A DNA stretch of 64,000 bases from Bos javanicus (GCF_032452875.1 NC_083876.1:7254001-7318000), one strand, 5' to 3'; positions 46,136-58,384 are shown, counted from the stretch's first letter. Translations and numbers: made by a program. The notes: generated by a model from the letters alone, not told the origin.

Positions 46136-47755
46136 CATTTTTCACATAATAAAAGAAATAATTATAAAATTTATATGTAAGCACAAAAGATGCCAAATAG
46201 CCAGAGTAATCTTGAGAAAAGAAGAACAAAGCTGGAGGTATTAATATCACACTTCCTGATATGAAACTATACTACAGTAATCAAACAGCATGATACTGGT
46301 ACAAAAACAGACACACAGATCAGTGGAACAGAATAAAGATCCTAGAAATAAATCCATGCTTAAATGGTCAATTATTCTATGACAAGGAGGCAAAGTACAG
46401 AATGAAGCAAAATACACTTTCACTAAATGGTATTGGGGAAAATGGAGAGCTCTATGCAAAAGAATCAAAGTAAGCTTTCTCACCATATATAAAAATAAAC
46501 CCAAAATGGAGTAAAGAATTAAATGTAAGACCTGACACCATAAAACTTTTAGAAGTAAACATAGGCAGCACACTCTTAGCAATTTTTTTTGTTTATATAT
46601 CCTCAGGCAAGGGAACCAAAAGAAAATAAAAAATGAGAGGACTATATCAAACTAAAAAGCTTTTGCACAATGAAGGAAACTATCAACAGAATAACCAACT
46701 AAATGATAGAACATATTTGCAAACAACAAATCCAGTTAGGTGTTTATATCCAAAATATACAAAGAGCTTACACAATTCAACATTTAAAAACACTCCACAA
46801 ACAACCTAATTAAAAAATGAGCAGAGGACCTAAGTAAGACTTACGGATGGCCAGGAGGTACATGAAAAGATAACCAACTTCACTAATTATCAGAGAAATG
46901 CAAATCAAAACCATAATGAGTTACCACCTTACATGTCAGAATGGCTGTCATCAAAAAGGCAACAAGCAACAAGTGACAGCAAAAATGTGGAGAAAGGGAA
47001 CTCTTGTATCCTGTTGGTGGGATTGCAAATTGGTGCAGTCATGATGAAAACAAGTATGACGTTTCCTCAACAAATTAAAAATAAAACTTCAATATGATCC
47101 AGGAATTTCATTTCTGGGTGTTTACTCAAAGAAAACAAAAACACCAGTTCAAAAAGATATATGCACCCAAATGTTTATTGAGCCTTATTTATAATAGTCA
47201 ATATATGGAAATATCCAGAGTGTCCATTGTTTGATGAATGAACAATGAAGATGTGGTAAATATACATAATGGAGTACTGGCCATAGAGAAGTGAAAATTT
47301 GCCATTTGAGGACAGCATGGTTGTAATGAGAGTGTATTATGCTAAGTGAAATAAGTCAGAGAAGACAAATATCACATGATCTCATATAAGTGGATATTAA
47401 AATATAAAACAAACAACTAATAAAAACAAAATAAAAACAGAGTCATAGTTACAGAATATAACTGGATAGTACCCAGAAGGGATGGGGGGATAGGTGTGGG
47501 TGAAATAGGAGTAGGTGAAATAGGAGAAGGGGATTAAGAGCCATAAATTTCCAGTTATATAATAAACAAGTCACAGGGATGCAATATACAATATAGGGAA
47601 TGCAGTCAGTATTTTAATAACTTTATATGGGGGTAGATGGTCCCTAGATTTATTGTGGTTATTAGTTTATAATGTATGCAAATATTAAATTATTATGTAG
47701 TGTATCTTAAACTAGTGTAATATTTACATCAACTGTATTTTAATTAAAAATTAAA
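46136..47755 (+). mobile_element. Second old L1, ORF2 C-terminal part and 3' UTR, sense
   Basis: Restarts at an ORF2 position upstream of where the previous L1 ended (AACAAAGCTGGAGGTATTAA at 46227), so it is a separate copy. The C-terminal domain and a 3' UTR (ATAATAAACAAGTCACAGGG at about 47560) follow, to ATTTTAATTAAAAATT. Confidence 0.78.
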
Positions 47756-48637
47756 GGCTGTCAATTAATCAAGATGACATCACAGTTATAAATGGATGCA
47801 TCTAAGAGCCTCAAAATTTATGAAGCAAAACTTCAAAAATATAAATAAACAGTAAATGGTAAGTAAAAGGTAAATAAAATAAATATATGGAAGACCTATG
47901 CAAAACTATAAAACAACCTAATTGATATTTATGGACACTTTGCCATCTACAGCAATTACAGTCCATTGTCAAGTGCATGCAGGACATTTTACTAACATAA
48001 TGCATGTATTGAACTACAAAATAATTCCTTATATGGTCAAAAGAATTCAAGTAATAAATGGAATTGAATTAAATCTCAATAACAGAAATATATCTGAAAA
48101 ACTCACCCATTTTTTTAACCTAATGATATATTCATATAAGTATGGGCCAAAAATAAATGAAAATTACAAATTATAGTTAACTTTGAACTTATTTAGAAAC
48201 ACAGTATATCAGATATTGAAAAACAGATCATTGAAAACCAGTATTAGGAAAATACTTATCATTCTTTTTAAAAAATGTCAAATATCAAAGCCAAAGACCA
48301 GTTTCTGTGTTAAGATATTGGGAAAAGAGATAATTAAACTTAAAATAAGCAAAAGAAAGGAAAAATAACAATCAAAGAGGAAAATATAACAAATATCTAA
48401 AAAATTTTTTTTAATTATTGAAGCCAAAATTTGGTTCTTTGTGAAGGACAATAAAATTGATAAATCTCTTTCCATGTCAGAACAACAAAAAAGGAGAAAA
48501 TACAAATTAGCATTTCATAAATAGAAGTGATATTACTATCTATTTTGCATATAGCAAATGGATGGTAAGTAAAACTATGCCTATAAGTTAAATCAAACTA
48601 CCGCACAATTGCACTCATCTCACATGCTAGTAAAGTA

Positions 48638-50168
48638 ATGCTCAAAATTCTCCAAGCCAGGCTTCAGCAATATGTGAACCGTGAACTTCCTGATGTTCAA
48701 GCTGGTTTTAGAAAAGGCAGAGGAACCAGAGATCAAATTGCCAACATCCACTGGATCATGGAAAAAACAAGAGAGTTGAAGAAAAACATCTATTTCTGCT
48801 TTATTGACTATGCCAAAGCCTTTGACTGTGTGGATCAGCCCTGGGATTTCTTTGGAAGGAATGATGCTAAAGCTGAAACTCCAGTACTTTGGCCACCTCA
48901 TGCAAAGAGTTGACTCATTGGAAAAGACCCTGATGCTGGGAGGGATTAGGGGCAGGAGGAGATGGGGACAACAGAGGGTGAGATGGCTGGATGGCATCAC
49001 TGACTCGACGGACATGAGTCTGAGTGAACTCCGGGAGTTGGTGATGGAAAGGGATGCCTGGCGTGCTGCAATTCATGGGGTCGCAAAGAGTCAGGCACGA
49101 CTGAACCACTGATCTGATCTGATCTGATCACAATAAACTGTGGAAAATTCTGAAAGAGATGGGAATACCAGACCACCTGATCTGCCTCTTGAGAAATCTG
49201 TATGCAGGTCAGGAAGCAACAGTTAGAACTGGACGTGGACCAACAGACTGGTTACAAATAGGAAAAGGAGTTCGTCAAGGCTGTATATTGTCACCCTGCT
49301 TATTTAACTTATATGCAGAGTACATCATGAGAAACGCTGGACTGGAAGAAACACAAGCTGGAATCAAGATTGCCGGGAGAAATCTCAGTAACCTCAGATA
49401 TGCAGATGACACCACCCTTATGGCAGAAAGTGAAGAAGAACTAAAGAGCCTCTTGATAAAAGTGGAAGAGGAGAGTGAAAAAATTGGCTTAAAGCTCAAC
49501 ATTCAGAAAACGAAGATCATAGCATCCGGTTCCACCACTTCATGGGAAATAGATGGGAAAACAGTGGAAACAGTGTCAGATTTTATTTTTCTGGGCTCCA
49601 AAATCACTACAGATGGTGACTGCAGCCATGAAATTAAAAGACGCTTACTCCTTGGAAGGAAAGTTATGACCAACCTAGATAGCATATTCAAAAGCAGAGA
49701 CATTACTTTGCCAACAAAGGTTCGTCTGTCAAGGCTATGGTTTTTCCAGTGGTCATGTATGGATGTGAGAGTTGGACTGTGAAGAAGGCTGAGTGCCAAA
49801 GAATTGATGCTTTTGAAGTGTGGTGTTGGAGAAGACTCTTGAGAGTCCCTTGGACTGCAAGGAGATCCAACCGGTCCATTCTGAAGGAGATCAGCCCTGG
49901 GATTTCTTTGGGAGGAATGATGCTAAAGCTGAAACTCCAGTACTTTGGCCACCTCATGCGAAGATTTGACTCATTGGAAAAGACTCTGATGCTGGGAGGG
50001 ATTGGGGGCAGGAGGAGAAGGGGACGACAGAGGATGAGATGGCTGGATGGCATCACTGACTTGATGGACGTGCGTCTGAGTGAACTCCGGGAGTTGGTGA
50101 TGGACAGGGAGGCCTGGCATGCTGCAATTCATGGGGTCACAAAGAGTCGGACACGACTGAGCGACTGA
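48638..50168 (+). pseudogene. BovB reverse transcriptase, interrupted by a nested BovB
   Basis: The RT is open from 48638 with motif A (FCFIDYAKAFDCVD), then cut at 48837 by the nested element. It reopens at 49159 with intact motif B (VRQGC), YADD and FIFLGSKI. A single missing base near 49730 (CGTCTGTCAAGG, where other copies have CGTCTAGTCAAGG) shifts the frame, and 49737-50168 carries the rest to KSRTRLSD. Apart from the insertion and this base it is the best preserved RT in the window. No endonuclease because of 5' truncation. Confidence 0.9.
48837..49129 (+). mobile_element. Nested BovB 3' end
   Basis: The last ~290 bases of a BovB, from AGCCCTGGGATTTCTTTGG to (GATCT)n, in the same orientation as the host BovB. 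GATC flanks it on both sides (48833-48836 and 49126-49129); this could be a 4-bp duplication or part of the tail repeat. Confidence 0.92.
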
Positions 50169-50628
50169 TCTGATCTGATCTGAAGTTAAATCATATAAAT
50201 GGAATAAATAAATTTCTTACAACACAAACATTCAACACTCACTCTAGAGAGCCTGTACAATGGAACTGCAAAGTATTTCTGAAAAGATTAAAGATGACTT
50301 AAAAAGTAGAGACATACCTGGGTTATAGATGAGAACCTTCAACCCTAAAACAGCAATTCTTTCAAATTGATTTGTCAGTTCAAAGCATTCCCAGTCAATA
50401 TACAAGTACACTTACTGATTGAATTTGAGAAGTTCATTTCAATGTCTATGTAGAAATGGAAAGAATCTGAAATAGCCAAAACAACTTTGATAAATAACAG
50501 CAAAGTTAGAGTGCTGACAGTAATCAAGACAGTGCTGTATTGTCATAAAAACTGATAAATAAAGCAGCAGAATATAAAAGACAGTCCAGGAAAATACCCA
50601 TATTTATAGACAACTTATTTTTGACAAA

Positions 50629-50845
50629 GGGACTTCCCTGGTGACTCAGTGGTCAAGAATCCATTGCAATGTAGGAGACCTGGTTCTATCCCTGGGTCGG
50701 GAAGATCCCCTATAGAAGGAAATAGCTACCCACTCCAGAATTCTTGCCTGGAGAATTCCATGGAGAGAATTCTATTGCAGACAAAAAGAGTATATGGGGT
50801 CGAAAAGAGTCGGACATGACCGAGCGACTAACACTTTCACACTTC
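50629..50845 (+). mobile_element. Bov-tA SINE
   Basis: From GGGACTTCCCTGGTGACTC to CCGAGCGACTAACACTTTCA, with an internal AGAGAATTCTATTGCAGAC stretch differing from the consensus. Inserted in old L1. Confidence 0.9.
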
Positions 50846-51166
50846 ATTTATTTTGGGGAAAGGTGCAAATGCAATTCAGCAAAGGATCATGTTTTCAACA
50901 AATTTTGCTGAACCAATTGGACATCCAAATCCAAAAAGCATAAATAAATCACTATATATCAAAATTGGGTCAAAATAGTTTATAGAGCTAACTGTACAAC
51001 CTATAAAACTACAAAAATTTTAGAGGAAAAAGGAAGAAAATCTTTCTGAAATTGATTAGGCAAAGATTACTTAGCTATTACACAAAAGTCTTATTCCACA
51101 AAAAAAAAAAAAAAACAAATTGATATATTTAACTTCCTCCAAATTAAAAAGCTTTCTTCTTCAAAA

Positions 51167-51519
51167 AATGGGCTTCCCTGCCAGCTCAATGGTAAAGAAT
51201 CTGCCTTTAATGAAGGACCTGCAGGAAACATAGGTTTGTTCCCTGGGTTGGGACGATCCCCTGGAGGAGGACATGGCAACCCACTCCAGTATTCTTGTCT
51301 GGAGAATCCCATGGACAGAGGAGCCTGGCGGGCTGCAGTCCATGGGGTCACAAAGAGTTGGACATGATTTAGCAGTAAAACAATTTGTTAAAGGATTTTC
51401 ATCCATAATACACAAAGAACTTCCAGAACTCAACTACAAGGAAAACATTCAATAAAAATGTTTAATTACATGAACAATCTGAAAATAAAACTTTAAGAAT
51501 GAGCACTCACTCATGCACA
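51167..51519 (+). mobile_element. Bov-tA SINE with an attached L1-derived 3' segment
   Basis: The SINE (51170 to about 51378) is followed by ~130 bases of L1-like sequence (AGGATTTTCATCCATAATAC, CAATCTGAAAATAAAACTTT). The whole 353-bp unit is bracketed by TTCTTCAAAA at 51157-51166 and 51520-51529, and the host L1 reads through continuously without it. The same SINE-plus-segment occurs at 57374-57626. The last ~17 bases (AGCACTCACTCATGCAC) are not shared. Confidence 0.82.
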
Positions 51520-51799
51520 TTCTTCAAAAGATAACTGTTAGAAGAATGAACTGACAAGCCACAGACTAGGTGAAAATATTTTAAAATCATATATCTGATA
51601 AAAGATTTGTGTCTAAAATTTAAAAAAAAAAAAGAACTTTCAAAGTCATTAATAAAAAAATCAAATGACCTAATTTTCTAAACAGACAAAATATCTGAAG
51701 AGGCATTTCACCAAAGAGACTGTATAAATGGCAAATAGCTGAATGAAAAGATGCCCAGCATCACCATAAATTAGAGAACTAAAAATTAAAACAACCATG

Positions 51800-52290
51800 G
51801 AGTATTACTCAGCCATTAAAAAGAATACATTTGAATCAGTTCTAATGAGGTGGATGAAACTGGAGCCTATTATACAGAGTGAAGTAAGCCAGAAAGAAAA
51901 ACACCAATACAGTATACTAACGCATATATATGGAATTTAGAAAGATGGTAACAATAACCCTGCATACTAGACAGCAAAAGAGACACTGATGTATAGAACA
52001 GTCTTTTGGACTCTGTGGGAGAGGGAGAGGATGGGATGATTTGGGAGAATGGCATTGAAATATGTATAATATCATATATGAAACGAGTCTCCAGTCCAGG
52101 TTCGATGCACAATACTGGATACTTGGGGCTGGTGCACTGGGATGACCCAGAGGGATGGTATGGGGAGGGAGGAGGGAGGAGGGTTCAGATGGGGAACACA
52201 TGTATACCTGTGGCAGATTCATTTTGATATATGGCAAATCCAATACAATATTGTAAAGTTAAATAAAATAAAATTTAAAAAATAAATAAA
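51800..52290 (+). mobile_element. Young L1-BT 3' end, 5' truncated
   Basis: Closely matches the reverse complement of the L1-BT 3' end at 3458-3990 and ends in an A-rich (AAAT)n tail. Flanked by the 13-bp duplication TAAAACAACCATG at 51787-51799 and 52291-52303. Contains the last codons of ORF2 and the 3' UTR. Confidence 0.93.
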
Positions 52291-52600
52291 TAAAACAACC
52301 ATGAGATATCACTACATACTTACCAGATTGGCTAAATTTTAAGACAGGACACACCATGTTTTGACAAGATGGTGGAGGACTGGGCTTTCATATCCTCTTG
52401 TGGGAATGTACAGTATTACAAACAGTTTGGAAGTCAGTTTCTTAAAAGGTTAAATATATACTATTACATGATTCAATCATTCTAGTCCTTGGTATTTACC
52501 TAAGAGAAATAAAACTGTCTGTCTACAGAAAATCCAAACACACTTGTTCATAACAGCTGTATGTAAAGCCAAAACCAAAATCCAACTGCAAAATAGGCAG

Positions 52601-53459
52601 GTTCTGCTAGTCTTCTCCATTTTCCATATACAGTTACTTTTCACTCTTGAAAGTAATTCTATAACCTAGAGTTTCCTACTCTACATTAATACAGATAGAA
52701 TTTTATGTTCTTTCTTTTAATTTTTATGGCTGGGAGAAATATCCTGTGAGGAAATTGCCATCATATTTTCAAATTACCATGGGAATATACTCTTACATAA
52801 CTTTTTTTTTACCATTTTATCATTCTGTTTATTGTTCCTTTACCTTCCTCCAGCTTTTCTTGTATCCCAAAAAGACATTATTTATCTGTGAAAAGTGAAT
52901 GGAGTTAGGTAGCGCTATTAGATATTTTTAAATGAAAATTAGGTTTTAAACTTCTTTTTATATTTCTTATAATTTGTTGAGTCTCTTTAACATTTTCAAT
53001 GGAGTAAAATTGCACATCATAATGTTAAAGGGCATTATTTATTTTAAGGGTAAATGCTAAAATATAGTATGTGTGTGGCTGATAATGTAACTTTGAAGTA
53101 ATACCATGACTGTTACCATATTTGCAAAGCCTGCTCTCAACTTTAAAGTGAATTGAAAGAAAAGAGAAAGGGTAAAGATATATTTTGATACCTGTGGCTT
53201 CTCCCAATAATTTTGCACTTAGTTTTTTATCCAATATTATATATTTAACAAGTGAAGTGTTCATATTCATGGGTTCAGAGAGTAATTTTTAAGATTTCTA
53301 ACATGCCTTGTTCTGATTTCTGCTGACTCTGTGTCTCAGGATTATTATTGTGAAAAGGGTAAAATAAGCTGACAAATAGGGATTTGATGAAGAACTAGGT
53401 ATAATATTGTATAGCTTTATACTGACATATATGTGTTTTTAGATTACATACATGTATGC
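52601..53459. other. Unassigned sequence
   Basis: No repeat or gene recognised. T-run at 52802-52811. Confidence 0.45.
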
Positions 53460-53468
53460 ATTTATTTT

Positions 53469-53683
53469 GGATTTACCTGGTAGTTCAGTGGTAAAGAATC
53501 AGCCTGCCAATACAGGAAACGTGGTTCAACCTCTGGGTCTGAAAGATTCCCTGGAGAAGGAAATGGCAACCCATTCCAGTATTCTTGCCTGAGAAATCCC
53601 AGGGACAGAGGAGCCTGGTGGGCTACAGTCCATGGGGTTGCAAAACAGTCATACAAAACTTAGTAACTAAATAACAACAATGA
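53469..53683 (+). mobile_element. Bov-tA SINE
   Basis: From GGATTTACCTGGTAGTTCAG to an ACAACAATGA tail. Target duplication ATTTATTTT at 53460-53468 and 53684-53692. Confidence 0.92.
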
Positions 53684-53692
53684 ATTTATTTT

Positions 53693-54735
53693 AAGGTGAA
53701 AGAGATGGGCATACCAGACCACCTGATCTGCCTCTTGAGAAATTTGTATGCAGGTCAGGAAGCAACAGTTAGAAATGGACGTGGAACAACAAACTGGTTC
53801 CAAATAAGAAAAGGAGTTCATCAAGGCTGTATATTGCCACCCTGTTTATTTAACCTATATGCAGAGTACATCATGAGAAACCCTTGACTGGAAGAAACAC
53901 AAGCTGGAATCAAGATTGCTGGGAGAAATATCAATAACCTCAGATATGCAGATGACACCACCCTTATGGCAGAAAGTGAAGAGGAACTCAAAAGCCTCTT
54001 GATGAAAGTGAAAGAGGAGAGTTAAAAAGTTGGCTTAAAGCTCAACATTCAGAAAACGAAGATCATGGCATCCGGTTCCACCACTTCATGGGAAATAAAT
54101 GGGAAAACAGTGGAAACAGTGTCAGACTTCATTTTTCTGGGCTCCAAAATCACTACAGATGGTGACTGCAGCCATGAAATTAAAAGACGCTTACTCCTTG
54201 GAAGGAAAGTTAAGACCAACCTAAATAGCTTATTCAAAAGCAGAGACATTACTTTGCCAACAAAGGTTCGTCTAGTCAAGGCTATGGTTTTTCCAATGGT
54301 CATGTATGGATGTGAGAGTTGGACTGTGAAGAAGGCTGAGTGCCGAAGAATTGATGCTTTTGAACTGTGGTGTTGGAGAAGACCCTTGAGAGTCCCTTGG
54401 ACTGCAAGGAGATCCAACCAGTCCATTTTGAAGGAGATCAGCCCTGGGATTTCTTTGGAAGGAATGATGCTAAAGCTGAAACTCCAGTACTTTGGCCACC
54501 TCATGCAAAGAGTTGACTCATTGGAAAAGACTTTGATGCTGGGAGGGATTGAGGGCAGGAGGAGAAGGGGATGACAGAGGATGAGATGGCTGGATGGCAT
54601 CACTGACTCGATGGACATGAGTCTCAGTGAAGTCCGGGAGTTGGTGATGAACAGGGAGGCCTGGCGTGCTGCGATTCATGGGGTCGCAAAGAGTCGGACA
54701 TGACTGAGCGACTGATCTGATCTGATCTGATCTGA
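53693..54735 (+). mobile_element. BovB 3' third, sense, (GATCT)n tail
   Basis: Starts AAGGTGAAAGAGATGGGC (RT, after motif A) immediately beyond the SINE's target duplication and ends in four GATCT repeats at 54713-54735. Encodes FIFLGSKI. Confidence 0.95.
53696..54714 (+). pseudogene. BovB reverse transcriptase remnant
   Basis: In one frame apart from nonsense codons: an open part to residue NP* at 53887 (TGA, where copy 49159 has NAGL), a TAA in GAGAGTTAAAAAG near 54023, then 169 open codons from 54065 through the C-terminal domain. Motif B is changed (VHQGC). YADD is encoded near 53945. Confidence 0.88.
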
Positions 54736-56075
54736 AAAGCAAAACATCTTAAAGAGAGAAGTAAGTTACATAAACAAATTTACAGCTGTCACAAGACACA
54801 GTTAATAAGTCCAGAGAAATAATTTTCCAATTTTTCCCTTTTTCTTTATTCTATTCATTCTGTCATACACAAGAAAAATAAAACTTATAAATTATATTAG
54901 ACTTGTCTCCAATAACAAACTCTGATCATAAACTAAAAATCCTATATCTATTTTCTCACTGAATTAAAACTAAATTTTGATTGATCTAAGCCAGCTGACT
55001 AGATTCATTAGAGTTTCAGACAAAGTAGTCTAAATGCCACCAAAGTTTTCTGAATACCACTGAATGTTGCAAAACCACAACTGAGCTATAATCTTAGAGT
55101 AATGGAACTGCTATAAGAGTACTGGTTTAATGTGAATTTCAAAGAATACCATCAAAGGCCCTTCCCATTCCCAAGTTTAATATTTTTAGGGAAGCTATCA
55201 AACAGAAAAGAAAACTCATTAGTTACCATAATTTATATAGTGCTTTTTGTGTGTTCTAGACACCATAAGAAATGAGGTCCATTATCATAAAAATGCACTG
55301 ATTTAACTTACATATTTTCTTCCAAAATTGTAATACACATAGTAGTCACATGTTTCTATGTTTCCATCCCTCTCATGACATGTAAAAGACAAAGCAAATA
55401 TAAAAAAACTTTAAATTTCTCTTTAATCCATTGATAGCATGATCTTATAGATTGTCATTTATTGGTTTTGACTACAGTATGCATGCCCTGAAAATAATTT
55501 TTCAGATAAGTTAAATAAAAATAAAAATTTTAAGATAAAGCAAATATTCCATACATAACTTACATAATTTAAAATGATTGGAAAGAAGTTATAGTGATCT
55601 AATACTGTTTTGCTCCAGTATAGAATATATTTTCCCCCATTTCTCTCTCTGCTTGCATTTAACAGACATATACTGAGCTTTTACTATTCACAAAATGTCA
55701 TATTGCATATTTGGGAAAACTTGAAAATGTATTTCCAATAATTCCTCTTTCAGTTGTGTCTTTACTTTAGGACGCTTCACTTTGCACATGAGTCAGAATT
55801 AGTGCAGATGAATTCTCATTGACAGATTCCTAAAGATTTTTATGTTGCCTAAAGACAGTTTATATTAGGAGTCTGTGGTTCATATCAGAAATCAAAGAAT
55901 AATGTGAGCACTAAAGAGGAAGAGTTGTATCACTCATTCAGTTTTTAAATTTGTCAGATAGTAAAGCTGAGGCTGAAGAAAGCTCAGACACAACATATAA
56001 ACACTCCAAAGACTTTCTTGCTTCTTCACTGGATTAACCATTTCCTAATAGCCAACTGTGTTAATAGAGTGCCTG
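54736..56075. other. Unassigned AT-rich sequence
   Basis: About 1.3 kb without a recognised repeat or a credible gene. Confidence 0.45.
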
Positions 56076-56350
56076 CTGCTACTGCTGTTAAGTCGCCTCA
56101 GTCGTGTCTGACTCTGTGCAATCCCATAGACGGCCTCCTACCAGGCTCCTCTGTCCCTGGGATTCTCCAGGCAAGAACACTGGAGTGGGTTGCCATTTCC
56201 TTCTCCAATGCATGAAAGTGAAAAGTGAAAGTGAAGTCACTCAGTCGTGTCCGACTCTTAGCGACCCCATGGACTGCAGCCCACCAGGCTCATCTGTCCA
56301 TGGGATTTTCCAGGCAAGAGTACTGGAGTGGGGTGCCATTGCCTAGGCTA
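56076..56350 (-). mobile_element. Bov-A2 dimeric SINE
   Basis: Antisense: (GCT)n-like end, monomer 1 to CCTTCTCCAATGCATGAAAG, monomer 2 to GGGGTGCCATTGCCT. Both monomers complete, well conserved. Confidence 0.94.
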
Positions 56351-56534
56351 ACTTTATTGGACTTACAAATTGTACTTAGGAATGTACTCTCAGAACAAAA
56401 TTCATTTGTTTGTAGGGGACTTGTACATCCTTCTCCAAAACAACTCAAAAACCTTTTCCCTCTCCTCCAAAATATATTTTATATATATTACATTCAATTG
56501 TGACTATTTCACCCCTATTAGGACATGGAAACCT

Positions 56535-56595
56535 GGTTGCTGCAGTCCATGGGATCACAAAGAGTTGGACATGACTTAGCGACTGAACAACACAG
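56535..56595 (+). mobile_element. Short BovB/SINE 3' end
   Basis: GGTTGCTGCAGTCCATGGGA to GACTTAGCGACTGAACAAC; the shared 3' end of Bov-tA and BovB, too short to assign to one. Confidence 0.75.
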
Positions 56596-57373
56596 TCATA
56601 GAACACAAGCCAAACATAAGTAAAAACTTTATCCATTTCCAGATTCCATACCCCTGATCGCTTTAAGGCTCCGAATGTGCTTTTTTAAAAAATATATTTT
56701 ATTTTTAGAGCATTTTTGAGTTCACAGGAAAATTAAGGCAAAAGTAGAGAGAATTTCTAAATGAATATAGTTTTACATGGTCAAGCAGCATATGGAGTAA
56801 ATTATAAATGTATCATTCACCAACATCTAATAAGCAAAAATAGAGATTAAAAATAAAAACTACCATCTAGGTTAGATAGTAAGGGAATTGATATGGGTTT
56901 CAATTGATCCTAGTGGTTCCACCTCATGCTTTGAGTTTCAATTTGTCCATCCTCTCCACAAGTTCACATCCATTTTCTCTTGTAAACTGCTGTCATGAGT
57001 AACCAAGAAATTCAATGAAAAATGATAGTCTTGTCAACAAATGATTGAACATAACTGGCTATCTGTGAATGTGGAAAAATGAACTCGGCCCTTATAACGT
57101 GCACAAATATTAACTCTAAATATACCATAAACCTAAAAAAGAAAAATAAGACAACAAAGTTTTGTTTTTTTTTTTTAATATAAGAAAATGTCTTTGTGAT
57201 TTTGAGTTCAGCAGAGTTTCTTGAATAGGACCAAAATCCTAAGCCATAAAAGAACACACTGATAAGTTTGATTTTATCAGAATAAAGAACTCTGCTTCTT
57301 GAATAACACTGCAGAGAATGAAAAAAGAAGTCATACACTGAGAGAATTTATTTGCAAATGCATAATTGATTAA
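56596..57373. mobile_element. Old L1-like sequence
   Basis: 56690-56760 (TTTTTAGAGCATTTTTGAG) resembles an antisense L1M 3' part. 57020-57373 resembles sense L1 ORF2 C-terminal sequence (ATGAACTCGGCCCTTATAA; AACAGTGCAGAGAATG-like). Both very decayed; boundaries unclear. Confidence 0.5.
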
Positions 57374-57626
57374 GAGACTTCTCTGGTGGCTCTGGAGTAA
57401 GAAATGACAACCCACTCTAATTTTGTTGCTTGGAGAATTCCATGGATAGAGTCTGGTGGGCTACAGTCCATGAGGTCACAAAGAGTTGGACATGATTTAG
57501 CAGTAAAACAATTTATTAAAGGATTTTCATCCATAATACACAAAGAACTTCCAGAACTCAACTACAAGGAAAACATTCAATAAAATGTTTAATTACATGA
57601 GCAATCTGAAAATAAAACTTTAAGAA
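57374..57626 (+). mobile_element. Bov-tA SINE (deleted) plus the same L1-derived segment as at 51.4 kb
   Basis: The SINE is shortened (about 57374-57495) but is followed by the same ~130-base segment as 51363-51499, with few differences (e.g. AATTTATTAAAGG versus AATTTGTTAAAGG). No target duplication is clear. Either the other copy derives from a relative of this locus or both come from a third master. Confidence 0.8.
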
Positions 57627-57900
57627 TGCATTTTCAGTAGTCATCATAAGGACTAATATAATTGCACATAATTTTATCAAAAAAGTACAATATTAGCACA
57701 ATGAAAACCCCAAATTATTGATGAGAGACTGTGAGAAGATCTAACTGAGTGATACACCATACTCATGAACTGGAAGACAATATTTTGAGGAATTCAGTTC
57801 TTCTCCAATTAAGCTGTGGATTTGAAGTAATCTCAAATCTATTTCCAGGAAGTTTTTTTGGTATATAAGGCATAACTGATTCTAAGATTATTATTGAAAT
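57627..57900 (+). mobile_element. Old L1 ORF2 fragment
   Basis: TGAGTGATACACCATACTCAT, GAACTGGAAGACAATATTTTG and following bases match the order of L1 RT sequence upstream of the C-terminal domain. Very decayed. Confidence 0.45.
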
Positions 57901-58384
57901 GCAAAGAGCTTAAAATAGAGAGAAATATTGACAAAGAACAAATTTAGAAGACTTCTTAGCAGCAATATGCTTTTAGGGTTATATTACATATCTATATTCT
58001 TTTTAGAATGTAAGAAGATGCAGTAAATATATGCTAACAATATAAAGATCATATTAATATATCTGGCATTTATGGAGAAATTACTTCTTTTCTAAATGTA
58101 TGTAAAGTTCAAAATATTTTCATTTTTTCAAAATATTTTCTGATTTTAATTTAAAGCATAGGATTTCCATAGTTTTAAATAAATGCCTTGTGAGTCATTA
58201 TTTCCATCATCTTTTCCATCTTGATCTTACTTAAACTAAAATGAAACTTTCAACTTATTTTTAAAACTAATGTTCTAAGACCTTAAAATCTTGCATAAAT
58301 TGCATGAATGAAACTCCAATTTTATATATCTAATTCTCCATTAAATTCAGGTCTAGCAGAGACAAATTATCAACTTTCATTTCA
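57901..58384. other. Unassigned AT-rich sequence
   Basis: Nothing recognised. Confidence 0.4.

Larger units (their letters stand above)
48596..50182 (+). mobile_element. BovB with a second BovB nested inside
   Basis: 5'-truncated BovB with an 11-bp target duplication AAGTTAAATCA at 48585-48595 and 50183-50193. It starts in the RT (ACTACCGCACAATTGCACTC) and ends in a (GATCT)n tail. A 293-bp BovB 3' end is inserted at 48837-49129, after which the RT resumes at ACAATAAACTG. Confidence 0.95.
47756..52600 (+). mobile_element. Third old L1 copy, sense, heavily interrupted
   Basis: Decayed L1 ORF2: endonuclease-like sequence from 47760, the linker near 48420 (GCCAAAATTTGGTTCTTTGT), RT/C-terminal parts at 50194-50628, 50846-51156, 51530-51786 and 52304-52600. 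The interruptions are BovB 48596-50182, SINE 50629-50845, a SINE-L1 block 51167-51519 and an L1-BT end 51800-52290. Large internal parts are missing, so more than one old copy may be involved. Confidence 0.65.
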
